Assembly (NCBI GenBank): GCA_964630925.1
Contig: CAZVZK010000124.1
Span: 1 to 29,907, forward strand
DNA from: RGDT01 sp964630925
GTDB taxonomy: Bacteria > Planctomycetota > Planctomycetia > Gemmatales > Gemmataceae
Direction: 5' to 3'
Length of the DNA stretch: 29,907 bases
Numbering within the stretch: position 1 is the first letter of the stretch; every line of letters begins with the position of its first letter. The notes under the pieces are model-generated. The model did no database searches, was not told the DNA's origin, and worked only from the letters and a program-made list of their open reading frames with translations. The position numbers were made by a program, and so were the translations under genes. Shown here piece by piece: positions 1 through 8,747 of the stretch.

Positions 1-161
1 GGGGAGGGGGCGAGTGCGCCTCCGCCCCACCCCCAGCTATTGCGCAGCGACTCTATTGAATAGGCCTTCGTTCCCGGCGCGCAGGCTGAGCGCCAGGGCA
101 ATGGGGGCCGGAGCTGGCCTTGCCTGGTGACAAGGGCCGCCCCGGCGCTTGGCGTGATCGA

Positions 162-3100
162 CTACTTCTTGCCGGCGCGGCGCACGAGGTCGCGCACCTC
201 CTCCCACAGCTTCATCCACCGCTGCCGCTCCTCTTCCGGCAGCTCGGCCAGGGGGCGGGCGTCGCGGACGTCGGCCAGGTCGGGGTTGTCCAGCCAGTGC
301 TTCAGGCCGTTCTCGACGTCCTCCGCGGCCTCTGGATCGTCCGCCAGGAACCTGGCGATGGCGGCCCGGCCGGCCGACAGCCAGACAAGGGCCTGGCCGC
401 GCAGGCGCGTCTTGTCGGCGGCGTCCAGCTTGTCGGCGCCGATCCCCTTGCCGCTTGCCGCCAGGACGGCGGCGCGGGCCGCGTTGTAGCGGTGGGACTG
501 GTTGGGGCCATCGGCGAGGCTGGGCCTGGCCGCGAACGCCCGGGAATAGAGCAGCGCCGCGTCGGCGTAGCGGCTCTTGTACTGCAGGCACAGCCCGGCC
601 AGGCTGAGCAGCTCGGCGGCACCGGCGTCCTTGCCCGCCAGGACATCGGGGAGCCTCTTCTCCTGGGCGAGGAGGCCCTCGCAGGTCTTCACCCAGGAGG
701 CCGAGGGATAGCGCCAGCCGGGACGCTTGCTGCCGAGGTCGTGTCCCTTCTGGTAGAAATCCAGCGCCTGAGCGAACTGGCCGCGTTTCAGGTAGATGCT
801 GCCGAGATTGCAATGGGCCTCGGGGTAGCGGGGCCGAAGGGCGATGGCCTGGCGGTAGGCGGCGATGCCCTCGTCCGGCTTCCGCTGCGCCACCAGGGCC
901 ATGCCGAGGTGGTAGTGGATCTCGGCGTCCTCAAGGCCGCGCTTGACCGCCTGCCGGAGGACGGCGGCGGCCTCCTCCGGCTTCCGCATGTCAAGAAGCG
1001 CGCTGCCAAGCTCGATGCAGGCGCTGGTGTACTTTGGTTCGACCTCGATGGCGTTGCGGAGGGCGGCGACGGCCTCGCCCAGCTTCCGCTGTTTCCGCAG
1101 GACGATGCCGAGGTTGAGCCAGGCCGTCGAGTTTCTTGGGTTGATTCTGACGGCCTGGCGGTAGGCGGCCGCCGCCTCGTCGAGCTTCCCCTGTTCAGCG
1201 AGGACGTTGCCGAGGTGGTTGCGGGCGCTGGCGTCTTGTGGGTCGAGTTTGATGGCCATGTGGAGGGCGTCAGCGGCCTGGGGCAGTTTCCTCTGTGTAA
1301 GAAGGGCGACGGCGATGCCGTGGTAGGCCCCGGCGAATCCTGGGTCGATGTCGAGGGCCTTGCGGTGCGCGGCGATGGCCTCGTCCAGCTTCTTCTGGTC
1401 GCAAAGGGCGAGCCCGAGGTTGCACCAGGCCGCGGTGTAATTCGGGTCGATGTCGACGGCCGTCTGGAAGGCGTCGGCGGCCTCATCCGGCTTCCTCTGG
1501 CCGCGAAGTGCGTGGCCGAGGTTGTTGTGGGCGATCGCGTGACGCGGGTTGAGTGCGATGGCCTGGCGATAGGCGGCAGTTGCCTCCGCCAGCTTGCCCT
1601 GGGCGCTGTAGGTGAAGCCGAGCTCGCAGTGGGTCGGTGCCTGGTTCGCGTCGAGTTTGATGGCGGCCTGGAAGGCGGCGACGGACGCATCGAGCCTCCG
1701 CTGGACACGAAGCGCGATGCCGAGGTTGTGGTGGTACGAGGCGTCCTTCGAGTCGAAGGCGATGGCCCTGCGGTAGGCGGCAACGGCCTCGTCCGCCTGC
1801 TCCAACTTGCCCAAGGCGCAGCCGAGGTTGTACCAGGCGGCGGCGCTGTCTGGCTTGATCTTCAGGCCTTCGCGGTAAGCGGCGGCGGCAGCCACATGAT
1901 TGCCCAGCTCCGAAAACGCTGTGCCGAGGTTGCAGTGCGCCTCGAGAAGCCTGGGGTTGCGCCGGATGGCCTCCTGGAAGGCACCGATGGCCTCCTGCGG
2001 CCTTTTCTGCGACATCAGGGCGTTGCCGAGGGACTGGCAGATGTCGGCGTCCTCCGGGTCGAGCTTCATCGCCGCCCGGTAGGCCGCGATGGCCCCGGCG
2101 GAATCCTGCTGCTGGCCGAGGGCGATTCCCAGTTCGTCGTGGGCCATGAAGCAGCGGGGGTTGATGCGGATGGCGTGGCGGAAGAGGGCGACGGCGTCAT
2201 CCAGCTTCTTCTCGACGCGCAAGGCCTGGCCGAGGGCGGCCCAGGCCAGGGCGTCCTTGCGGTCAGCCTGGATGGCAGCGCGGTAGGCGGCGATGGCCTC
2301 GCGGCGCTTGCCCTGGCGGGAGAGGGCGAAGCCGATGTTCGTGTGGATGATGGGGTTGTCGGGACTGAGCTTCCGGGCCTGGCGGTAGGCGGCGAGGGCG
2401 CCCTCGTAATTCCGCTGCTCGAAGTACACGACGCCGAGGCCGTTATGCGCGTTGGCGTGCCGCTGGTCGAGGTCCAGGGCCCGCTGGTAGGCGGCCATTG
2501 CCTCGGGCAGCTTCTTCTGGTCGCGGAGGGCGAGGCCGAGGTTGCAGTAGGCGGTGGGGTTGCCTGGGCGAATGGCGATGGCGACGCGGAACCAGAGGGC
2601 GGCCTCGGCGGGGTCGGAAACCGAGTTGCCCAGCTCGAAAGCGAGCCAGAAGTCGGCCGGATGCTGGGCCTGGGCGCGGCGCATCCAGGCGACCTGGTGC
2701 GGGCGGCGCATGTGCAGGCTGCCTGCCAGGCAGAGCAGTTGGGGCGACAGGCGGGAGACCGGGGCCTCGGCCATGAGGCGGGCCATCTCAGGCGAGCTGC
2801 GCCAGGCCTCGGCCCGGCGCAGGCGGTCTCCCCAGGCGGGATCGGGCTGGGCCTTGCGGGCCACGGCCAGGAGGCGCTCGGCCAGGGGGTCGTCGCGCAG
2901 GTTGTAAGCGACGTAGGCCCAGTCGTCGAGGGCGGCCACGAGCTGCTCGCGGATCGGCGAGGCCGCCAGGCCGGCCGCGGCCGCGTCGGGAGGCCGGGTC
3001 AGCACGCCGAAGCCGGCCAGCGCCAGGGGATACTCCCGGAGGGCGGTGCGGAAGTCGAAATGGGCCACGACCCAATTCGCCCGGTCCAGGCGGATCTTCT

Positions 3101-4718
3101 CCAGGCGCACGGCCAGGCGGAAATCGGCCTCGTCGGCGGTGTGCTGTTGCTCGAGCCGGTCCAGGGCCTGGGCGACATCGGCATCGATGGCTCCCTCGGC
3201 AGCAGCCCGCAGCAGCCTGGCCTGCGCCAGCTCGACCTGTGCTGTCCTGAGATGAAGCTCCCAGCCGGCGCGCTGGTTGAGCAGCTCCTGCACGCCGCCT
3301 TTCTGATTCAGCGCCGCGCGAATCGCGTCGAGGCTGCTGCCGGCGCGCTGGAGCGCCTGGCGGATGCCCTCCTCGGCCAGGGCCAGCTTCCGTGCGGATT
3401 CCACCGCGACCTCCTGATCGCGCGCTTCCCGGTCGCGGAGGGCCCAGCCGGCAACAGCGCCCAGGACCACCAGGAAAGCCAGGGCCAGGAGTGCCACCGC
3501 CAGGCCGGTCCTGTTGCGCCGCACGAACTTGGTGAAGCCGTACCACGCGGAGGGAGGGCCGGCCAGGACCGGCTCGTCGGCCAGGTAGCGCCGCACGTCC
3601 TGGGCGAGGTCGCTGGGGGTGGCGTAGCGGCCGTTGCGCTCCTTCGCCAGCGCCTTCATCACGATCCAGTCCAGCTCGCCCCGCAGCTGCCCGGACAGGG
3701 AGGCCGGCGGCAGCCCGCGGCTGGCGGCGATGGCGGGCAGGTCTTCCGCCGTGTCCAGCCGGCCGCACAGGGTCGGCGCGTCCTGCTCGCGGACCAGCCG
3801 CAGCAATTCCAGCAGCGACGACCCCTTCAGCCTCCGCCGGTCCAGCGGCGTCGTCCCCGTCAGCAGCTCGTAGAGGAGCACGCCCAGGGAGTAGACGTCG
3901 GAGCGCGTGTCGACGTCGAGCTGGTTCAGCTCCGCCTGCTCGGGGGACATGTACTCCAGCGTGCCGACGACGGCCCCGAGGCCGGTGTCCAGCGTCCTGT
4001 CCGTCAACGGCAGCCCGGTGGCCTTGGCCACGCCGAAGTCGATGACCTTGGGCACGGGCCCGCCGTCGCAGAGGGCGACGAGGACGTTGGACGGCTTGAG
4101 GTCGCGGTGGATGACGCCCTTCTGGTGGGCGTGCTGGACCGCGTGGCAGACCGGGATGAATAACTCCAGACGCTGGCGGGGGGTGAGGCGGTGCTCGTCG
4201 CAGTAGCGGGTGATGGCCACGCCCTTGACGAGGTCCATGACGAAGTAAGGCCGGCCGCCGTGGGTGGCGCCGGCGTCGAGGACGCGGGCGATGCCGGGGT
4301 GGTCCATCAGGGCCAGCGCCTGGCGCTCAGCCTCGAAGCGGGCGATGACCTGCCTGCTGTCCATGCCGGCCTTGATGAGCTTAAGGGCGACGGGGCGCTT
4401 GACCGGCTCGGACTGCTGGGCCAGCCACACCGTGCCCATGCCGCCCTCGCCCAGCCGCTCCACGAGTTTGTACGGGCCGATCATCATGCCGGGGGCCTCG
4501 CAGGGCGGCGCCTGCCCGGCTGCGGTCAGGAACGCCCCGGTCGCCGGATCCACCGCGGGCCGCTCGAGGAAGCTGCCGGCGCCCTCGTGGAGGCGCAGCA
4601 GGTTCTCCACCTGCTCGCGCAGCCCGGGCCGGCCGGCGCAGGCCTCCTCCAGGCAGGCCTGGCGCTGGGCCGGGTGTTCCAACTGGAGGGCAGCGATGAA
4701 CAGGTCGCGCTCGGTCAT
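162..4718 (-). CDS. Membrane Ser/Thr protein kinase with 18 tandem TPR repeats
   Basis: This is a eukaryotic-type (Hanks) Ser/Thr kinase of 1518 aa. A short N-terminal segment (about 1-75) resembles the region often found in planctomycete kinases encoded beside ECF sigma factors. The catalytic domain covers about 82-380: glycine loop GEGGMG at 90-95, ATP-binding Lys113, catalytic loop HRDLKPSN at 204-211, DFG at 227-229 and SPE in place of APE at 258-260, so it should be active. One membrane segment lies at about 405-427, which places the kinase in the cytoplasm and the C-terminal part across the membrane. Eighteen consecutive 34-residue TPR units follow, then a non-repeat tail ending in RRAGKK. 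A GGAGG lies 9 bases before the ATG. It sits 90 bp downstream of the ECF sigma gene on the same strand, so an operon is likely. The kinase substrate and TPR ligand cannot be read from the sequence. Confidence 0.93.
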   Translation of the reverse strand: MTERDLFIAALQLEHPAQRQACLEEACAGRPGLREQVENLLRLHEGAGSFLERPAVDPATGAFLTAAGQAPPCEAPGMMIGPYKLVERLGEGGMGTVWLAQQSEPVKRPVALKLIKAGMDSRQVIARFEAERQALALMDHPGIARVLDAGATHGGRPYFVMDLVKGVAITRYCDEHRLTPRQRLELFIPVCHAVQHAHQKGVIHRDLKPSNVLVALCDGGPVPKVIDFGVAKATGLPLTDRTLDTGLGAVVGTLEYMSPEQAELNQLDVDTRSDVYSLGVLLYELLTGTTPLDRRRLKGSSLLELLRLVREQDAPTLCGRLDTAEDLPAIAASRGLPPASLSGQLRGELDWIVMKALAKERNGRYATPSDLAQDVRRYLADEPVLAGPPSAWYGFTKFVRRNRTGLAVALLALAFLVVLGAVAGWALRDREARDQEVAVESARKLALAEEGIRQALQRAGSSLDAIRAALNQKGGVQELLNQRAGWELHLRTAQVELAQARLLRAAAEGAIDADVAQALDRLEQQHTADEADFRLAVRLEKIRLDRANWVVAHFDFRTALREYPLALAGFGVLTRPPDAAAAGLAASPIREQLVAALDDWAYVAYNLRDDPLAERLLAVARKAQPDPAWGDRLRRAEAWRSSPEMARLMAEAPVSRLSPQLLCLAGSLHMRRPHQVAWMRRAQAQHPADFWLAFELGNSVSDPAEAALWFRVAIAIRPGNPTAYCNLGLALRDQKKLPEAMAAYQRALDLDQRHANAHNGLGVVYFEQRNYEGALAAYRQARKLSPDNPIIHTNIGFALSRQGKRREAIAAYRAAIQADRKDALAWAALGQALRVEKKLDDAVALFRHAIRINPRCFMAHDELGIALGQQQDSAGAIAAYRAAMKLDPEDADICQSLGNALMSQKRPQEAIGAFQEAIRRNPRLLEAHCNLGTAFSELGNHVAAAAAYREGLKIKPDSAAAWYNLGCALGKLEQADEAVAAYRRAIAFDSKDASYHHNLGIALRVQRRLDASVAAFQAAIKLDANQAPTHCELGFTYSAQGKLAEATAAYRQAIALNPRHAIAHNNLGHALRGQRKPDEAADAFQTAVDIDPNYTAAWCNLGLALCDQKKLDEAIAAHRKALDIDPGFAGAYHGIAVALLTQRKLPQAADALHMAIKLDPQDASARNHLGNVLAEQGKLDEAAAAYRQAVRINPRNSTAWLNLGIVLRKQRKLGEAVAALRNAIEVEPKYTSACIELGSALLDMRKPEEAAAVLRQAVKRGLEDAEIHYHLGMALVAQRKPDEGIAAYRQAIALRPRYPEAHCNLGSIYLKRGQFAQALDFYQKGHDLGSKRPGWRYPSASWVKTCEGLLAQEKRLPDVLAGKDAGAAELLSLAGLCLQYKSRYADAALLYSRAFAARPSLADGPNQSHRYNAARAAVLAASGKGIGADKLDAADKTRLRGQALVWLSAGRAAIARFLADDPEAAEDVENGLKHWLDNPDLADVRDARPLAELPEEERQRWMKLWEEVRDLVRRAGKK
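726..2567 (-). repeat. 102-bp coding repeats: 18 tandem TPR units
   Basis: The DNA encoding the kinase C-terminal half repeats with a 102-bp period (34 codons) about 18 times. Each unit carries the TPR pattern of LG at helix A and an AxAAYRxAI-like helix B, followed by a Pro or an equivalent residue. Units are diverged rather than identical, so this is an old array. The outer boundaries are approximate. Confidence 0.85.
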
Positions 4719-4808
4719 GGGAACCTGCCTCCCGGGGGGTGGCTGTCATACCATGCGGAATCCGCGCGTGGGCCGCGCAAGCTGTTTCCAGGAATCGTGT
4801 GTGGCGCC

Positions 4809-5372
4809 CTACGTCTGGGAGTCGGGGCCCCCCAGGGAGCGGAGGAGCCAGGCGCGGGCGTAGGCCCAGAGGAAATCCGCGCTGCGGGGCGAGATGCCGA
4901 GGGCGTCCGCGGCCTGGGGGATGCTCAGGCCGGCGAAGTAGCGGAGCTTCACCAGCTCGGCGGCCCTGGGGTCAACCGTGGCCAGCTCGACGAGGGCGGC
5001 GTCGATGTCCAGGATCTCGATGCCCCTGTCGGGGGCGGCGGGGGCGACCTGGCCGAGGTCCAGACGGACGCGGCCGCCGCCTCGCTTCACGCTGTGCTTG
5101 CTGCGGGCGTGATCGACGAGGATGCGGCGCATGGCCTCCGCCGCGGCGGCGAAGAAGTGGCCGCGTCCGTCCCATTGGCCTCCGTCAAGCGTTCCGGCCA
5201 GCCGGAGGTACGCTTCATGGACCAGGTCGGTCGGCTGAAGGGTGTTACCGGACGGCTCGGCGGCCAGCCGGGCGGCGGCCAGCCGGCGGAGCTCCTCGTA
5301 GACCAGCGGCAGCATCTGCGCGGCGGGGCGGGGGTCGCTGTGCCCGAAGGCGTCGAGGGTGGGATCGCTCAT
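4809..5372 (-). CDS. ECF-type RNA polymerase sigma factor
   Basis: This 187-aa extracytoplasmic-function sigma factor should direct RNA polymerase to a small set of promoters. The region-2 core is visible at about 20-60 (YEELRRLAAARLA, then LQPTDLVHEAYLRL), and the sigma-4 helix-turn-helix is near the C-terminus (LVKLRYFAGLSIPQAADALG, then the recognition helix). The LQPTDLVHEAYLRL signature matches the planctomycete/acidobacterial ECF group called TIGR02999, whose members commonly neighbour Ser/Thr kinases. The frame is open upstream to 5870, but MSDPTLDAFG at 5372 is chosen because the extension is low-complexity Arg/Pro/Gly and unlike the family. The TPR kinase follows 90 bp downstream. 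No separate anti-sigma gene is present, so control through the kinase is plausible but inferred. Confidence 0.9.
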   Translation of the reverse strand: MSDPTLDAFGHSDPRPAAQMLPLVYEELRRLAAARLAAEPSGNTLQPTDLVHEAYLRLAGTLDGGQWDGRGHFFAAAAEAMRRILVDHARSKHSVKRGGGRVRLDLGQVAPAAPDRGIEILDIDAALVELATVDPRAAELVKLRYFAGLSIPQAADALGISPRSADFLWAYARAWLLRSLGGPDSQT

Positions 5373-5741
5373 GCCGGCCAGTCTACCGCGCGGGCAGCGG
5401 CCCGTCTCCTCTGGCGAAGGCCGGCGCGGCACGCGGTTCATCGTGATGGACGCCTGATCGACCCCGGCGGCCTGCCTCCTGGCCGGCACCGGTCCGGCGA
5501 GGGCCGCGCATACGGGCGGCACGGCAGGCGGCGGCTCCGCGTGCGGCGTGGCGGGTGGCCCTGTCCGGAGCCAGGGTCGGGTATGCCACCCCGGGGCGCG
5601 GCGGGGCCGATGTCGTCCCCCCCGACCACCCGCGGCGTGGCACATTCCCGCGTTTCGATCCGCCGTGACGGCGGAGGTCAGGCCGTCGGGGCGCAGTAGG
5701 GCCCGGGTACGCCGGTGCCTGTCCGCATTGACAGAGGGCGT

Positions 5742-5760
5742 GACAGGCAGGACGCCTGTC
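5742..5760. repeat. Short intergenic hairpin (GACAGGC/GCCTGTC)
   Basis: A 7-bp perfect inverted repeat, GACAGGC and GCCTGTC, encloses a 5-base loop. It looks like a short dispersed intergenic hairpin rather than a protein-binding operator, but only one copy is seen here. There is no T-tract, so a terminator role is doubtful. Confidence 0.5.
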
Positions 5761-5789
5761 GCCACGGGAAAACATCCGCCAGGACGGCC

Positions 5790-5818
5790 TTGGCGCCGCC
5801 CGGCGGCGCCGCGACAAT
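5790..5818 (+). promoter_or_regulatory. Candidate sigma-70-type promoter for the vsr-like gene
   Basis: TTGGCG (5790-5795) and GACAAT (5813-5818) are separated by 17 bases, 33 bases before the ATG at 5851. A 9-bp palindrome (5792-5810) fills the spacer and could affect promoter melting or regulator binding. The match is moderate and there is no experimental support. Confidence 0.4.
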
Positions 5819-5850
5819 ACGGGCGGCCCGCCACGACGTCAGGAGTGACG

Positions 5851-6354
5851 ATGACACGCCGGCCCCGCACCGCCCCGAGCTACATCGGCCTCGCGCCCTC
5901 GTCCCAGGCGGCGTCGAACACCGGACGGGCCAACCGCGGCACGGACACGGCCCACGAGCTGCTCCTCCGCCGCGCGCTGTGGCGTCTGGGGCTGCGTTAC
6001 CGCAAGCACGCGGCCCACCTGCCGGGCAAGCCGGACCTGGCGTTCGCATCCGCCCGGCTGGCCGTCTTCTGCGACGGCGACTTCTGGCATGGCCGTGACT
6101 GGCGCAGGCTCCGCGCCCGTCTCGCGAAGCGGCACAATCCTGAGTACTGGCTCGCCAAGATCGGGCGCAACCGGGCCCGCGACCGGGAGAACAACGCCGC
6201 CCTCGAACGCCAGGGCTGGGCCGTCCTGCGTCTGTGGGAGTCGGACATCAAGAGGGCGCCGGCGGAGGCGGCGGCACTCGTCCGCGGCGCCGTCCTCGCC
6301 CGCCTCACTCCGGGAGGTACTTCATCGTCATCGTCTGGTCGATCTTCTGCGTGA
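5851..6354 (+). CDS. vsr: Very-short-patch-repair (Vsr) type endonuclease
   Basis: This 167-aa protein belongs to the Vsr mismatch endonuclease family, which nicks DNA beside T:G mismatches arising from deaminated 5-methylcytosine. Family hallmarks in order: LPGKPDLAF (Asp matching the catalytic Asp of E. coli Vsr), VFCDGDFWHGRDW (matching the FWH catalytic segment), the NPEYWLAKIGRNRARDRENN block and GWAVLRLWESDI. The Cys/His zinc ligands around FWH in E. coli Vsr are mostly absent, as in a recognised subset of Vsr-like proteins. AGGAG at 5841-5845 precedes the ATG; the open frame upstream to 5548 is rejected. No cytosine methylase gene is adjacent, so its partner is elsewhere or it acts differently. 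The last 50 bp overlap the convergent gene, and the Ser-rich tail (GGTSSSSSGRSSA) comes from that overlap. Confidence 0.88.
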   Translation: MTRRPRTAPSYIGLAPSSQAASNTGRANRGTDTAHELLLRRALWRLGLRYRKHAAHLPGKPDLAFASARLAVFCDGDFWHGRDWRRLRARLAKRHNPEYWLAKIGRNRARDRENNAALERQGWAVLRLWESDIKRAPAEAAALVRGAVLARLTPGGTSSSSSGRSSA

Positions 6355-7210
6355 CCGCCCTGCCGCCGACGGTCATCTCCACCTCCATCTTCATGGTGAC
6401 CGACGATTCGATGAGCCGGCCGGCCTCCTTGTCGAAGTACGCCACGCCCGACGACTCGCTGCTCTTGAGTTTAAGCGCCGCCTTGGTGCCGTCGCCCTCC
6501 GCCGTCACCGTGGGCGTGATGCGGATGACCTCCACCGTGCGGCCGCCGCGCTTCTCCGTCCCCTTGTGCTCGAAGACGGTGCGTGTCGTGATCTTGCCGC
6601 CGGGCGCCTTCGCCACGGAGACCGTCTCCCACACCTTGCCCTTGCCGGGCGTGTAGTTCGGCATCACCAGGCCGCCCTGACCCATCAGCGCCCCGAGCGC
6701 GTCGGACGGCACCCCGGCGGCGGCGGCCTCGTCTCGCAGCTTCTTCTGCTCGTCGGCCAGCTCCTTGGGCACCCTGGCGGACTTCACCTTCCCCGCCGCC
6801 GTCACGCTCAGCGTGGTCGCCTTGCCGACCATCGCCTTGAGCATCGGGCCTATCTTCTCGAAGTACGGGCCGGGCGGCATCTTGCCGTCCTTCGAGTCGT
6901 ATTCGCCCTCGCCGATCGGCTCCGGCCCCGCGACCTCCAGACGCACGCGGCCCGTCGTCTGGCTGATCGGCGTCTCGCCGCCCTTGGGCGGCCCCAGCCC
7001 CTTCCACGCCGACTCGATCCCCATCACGAAAGTGACGGCCACCTCGGTGCCGGCGAACGCCATCGTCAGCTCGATCTTCGCCTCGTGGGCGTACCGCATG
7101 TTCTCGCCGACTGGGAAGCGGTAGGTCAGCGCCGGCGGCGGCGCGGGGGCGGCGACGGCCAGGGCCGCCGTCAGCGACAGCAGCAACGCGGCGCGGGTGA
7201 CGCAGGCCAT
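6305..7210 (-). CDS. Secreted protein, possibly DUF6263-like
   Basis: This 301-aa protein has a signal peptide (MACVTRAALLLSLTAALAVAA, residues 1-21) with AxA-type cleavage, so it should be exported. The mature part looks beta-rich: alternating stretches such as YRFPVGENMRY, VFEHKGTEKRGGRTVEVIRI and a C-terminal SSVTMKMEVEMTVGG followed by IDQTMTMKYLPE. This pattern resembles planctomycete proteins assigned to DUF6263, but I am not certain of the family. I prefer the start at 7210 over 7270 because it begins exactly at the signal peptide. There is no lipobox Cys. Function unknown. It is divergent from the DUF1593 gene and convergent with the Vsr gene, overlapping its 3' end by 50 bp. Confidence 0.75.
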   Translation of the reverse strand: MACVTRAALLLSLTAALAVAAPAPPPALTYRFPVGENMRYAHEAKIELTMAFAGTEVAVTFVMGIESAWKGLGPPKGGETPISQTTGRVRLEVAGPEPIGEGEYDSKDGKMPPGPYFEKIGPMLKAMVGKATTLSVTAAGKVKSARVPKELADEQKKLRDEAAAAGVPSDALGALMGQGGLVMPNYTPGKGKVWETVSVAKAPGGKITTRTVFEHKGTEKRGGRTVEVIRITPTVTAEGDGTKAALKLKSSESSGVAYFDKEAGRLIESSVTMKMEVEMTVGGRAVTQKIDQTMTMKYLPE

Positions 7211-7290
7211 GAGCGGGCCCTTCGCGGGGATGGGTGGGCGAGGCCATGCTACCCGGCCGCCGCCCAGCAAGCAACGGGGTGGCCGAGGTG

Positions 7291-7304
7291 GTTACACGGG
7301 TAAC
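7291..7304. promoter_or_regulatory. Small palindrome in a divergent promoter region
   Basis: GTTAC and GTAAC form a perfect 5-bp inverted repeat around a 4-base spacer, between two divergent genes that start at 7210 and 7338. A possible -10 (TAGGAT, 7311-7316) for the plus-strand gene follows, without a good -35. It could be a regulator-binding site; the evidence is positional only. Confidence 0.3.
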
Positions 7305-7337
7305 GGCGCGTAGGATGAGGGCGGATGGAGGTGGAGC

Positions 7338-8667
7338 ATGTCGCGTCTCGTGTCGGCGATCCTCCTGGTGCTGGCTAGCGGCGGGGCCGCGCCGCCCGAG
7401 CCGGAGCCGACCCCACGGCCCCGCGTGTTCATCGAGACGGACCTCGGCGGAGACCCCGATGACGAGCAGTCGATGGTCCGCTTCCTGCTCTACTGCAACG
7501 AGTGGGATGTCGAGGGCATCATCTGCAACCGAGAGAGGGCACGCGACGGCGAGAACCTCAACAAGGAGCGCACCGGCCTGGGCATCGCCCGCCGCCTGCT
7601 CGACGCCTACGGCGAGTGCCACGCGAACCTCGTCCGGCATGATCGGCGGTACCCGACGAAGGCGTATCTGTGGGATCGCACCGTCGCCGGCCACGACGGG
7701 CGCGACGACGGGGTACGGCTCCTCATCGCCGCCGTGGACCGCGCCGACCCGCGTCCGCTGTGGTACTCCGACTGGGGCAGCGACAGGGGCTCGGGCGTCA
7801 ACAACCTCAAACGCGCCCTCGATCTCGTCCTCAAGAAGCGCGGGCCGAAGGGCTACGCCGCGTTCAAGTCGCGCCTGCGGCTCAGCTCGTCGGACAAGTT
7901 CGGCGACCACACCTACAAGCAGGCCCCGCCGTTCCCGCTTTGGATCGACACGTTCCGCCCCGAATTGGAGGGCCGGCGCTGGTACCACCGCTTCAGCGCC
8001 CTGACGGCCAAGGCCGGCGGCTTCGACCTCAAGCGCGACGTGCTGACGGGCCACGGCCCGCTCGGCGCGCTGTACCCGACGAACACGACGCACCCGCAGA
8101 AGGAGGGCGACACCATGACCTTCCTCTACCTCGTGCCCACGGGGATGAACGACCCGCTGCGGCCCGAGTGGGGGAGCTGGGCGGGGCGCTACGGGCCGCG
8201 CGAAGCGGGCAGCAGTTATCACTGGGCGAACCAGGCGGACGCCTGGGGCGGCACGACGCACCGGGACAACACGTTGAAGCGCTGGGCCGCCCACCTGCAG
8301 AACGATTTCCGGGCCCGCCTGGACTGGTGCGTCAAGGCCCCGAAGGAGGCGAACCACCCGCCCGTCGCGGAGGTGCGTGGCGGGGTGACGCGCGAGGCCG
8401 CGCCGGGGGAAAAGGTGGTGCTCAACGCCGGCGGATCGTCTGACCCCGACGGCGGCCGGCTGACGTTCGCGTGGGTTCACTACCCGGAGCCGGGCAGTCA
8501 TCTGGGCCCGGCGCCCGTGATCGACGGCGCCTCCTCGGCACGCGCGTCCTTCGTCGCGCCGAAGACCGCCGCAACCCTGCACTTCATCCTGATGCTGACG
8601 GACGACGGCTCTCCGCCGTTGACGCGTTACCGCCGCGTCGTAGTGACCGTCAAAACCGCCGGGGTGA
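7338..8667 (+). CDS. Exported DUF1593 (nucleoside-hydrolase-like) protein, stop apparently shifted
   Basis: This protein matches DUF1593, also called the nucleoside-hydrolase-like Sde182 family, found in polysaccharide-degrading bacteria. A signal peptide (about 1-18) precedes RVFIETDLGGDPDDEQS, the Asp-rich motif that corresponds to the metal and ribose site of nucleoside hydrolases. WYSDWGS, SDKFGDHTY and YHWANQADAWGG blocks follow to about 320. A C-terminal Ig-like domain (about 338-438, NHPPVAEV through RRVVVTVK) completes the family architecture. The frame as given has no stop until 12308, antisense to the CHAT gene. If the four-G run at 8661-8664 had three Gs, the protein would end at 442 aa as KTAG and stop (TGA 8665-8667); the end given here follows that reading. 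RBS: GGAGGTGG just before the ATG. Enzymatic substrate unknown. Confidence 0.8.
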
Positions 8668-8690
8668 GCCGGCGGGCGGCCCCTCGTAGT

Positions 8691-8732
8691 GGCAAGCCTC
8701 CTGGCTTGCCCCGACAAGCCTCCCGGCTGGTC
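8691..8732. terminator. Tandem hairpins between convergent genes, possible bidirectional terminator
   Basis: A perfect 8-bp inverted repeat (GGCAAGCC, loop TCCT, GGCTTGCC; 8691-8710) is followed at once by a second, imperfect 8-bp one (GACAAGCC, loop TCCC, GGCTGGTC; 8713-8732). Both share the AAGCC core and look like copies of one hairpin unit. They lie between the DUF1593 gene and the end of the CHAT gene at 8748. No T-tract follows, so factor-independent termination is unproven. Confidence 0.5.
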
Positions 8733-8747
8733 GCCACGACGGAGCGG

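Larger units (their letters stand above)
5373..5850. other. Intergenic region between divergent sigma-factor and vsr-like genes
   Basis: This 478-bp stretch separates two divergently transcribed genes. I find no convincing gene: reading frames crossing it have random-looking Arg/Pro/Gly composition. It holds a short perfect hairpin (5742-5760), a GC-rich palindrome (5792-5810) and a candidate promoter for the downstream gene. The promoter of the sigma-factor operon should also lie here, but I cannot place it. Confidence 0.6.

Noticed and set aside
120..4163. A 1347-codon open frame on the plus strand
   Set aside because: It is antisense to the TPR kinase, mirrors its 102-bp periodicity and has no recognisable domain. 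High GC makes such frames common.
5728..5733. Perfect TTGACA as a -35 box on the plus strand
   Set aside because: No -10-like sequence lies 16-18 bases downstream; GC-rich hairpin sequence is there instead.
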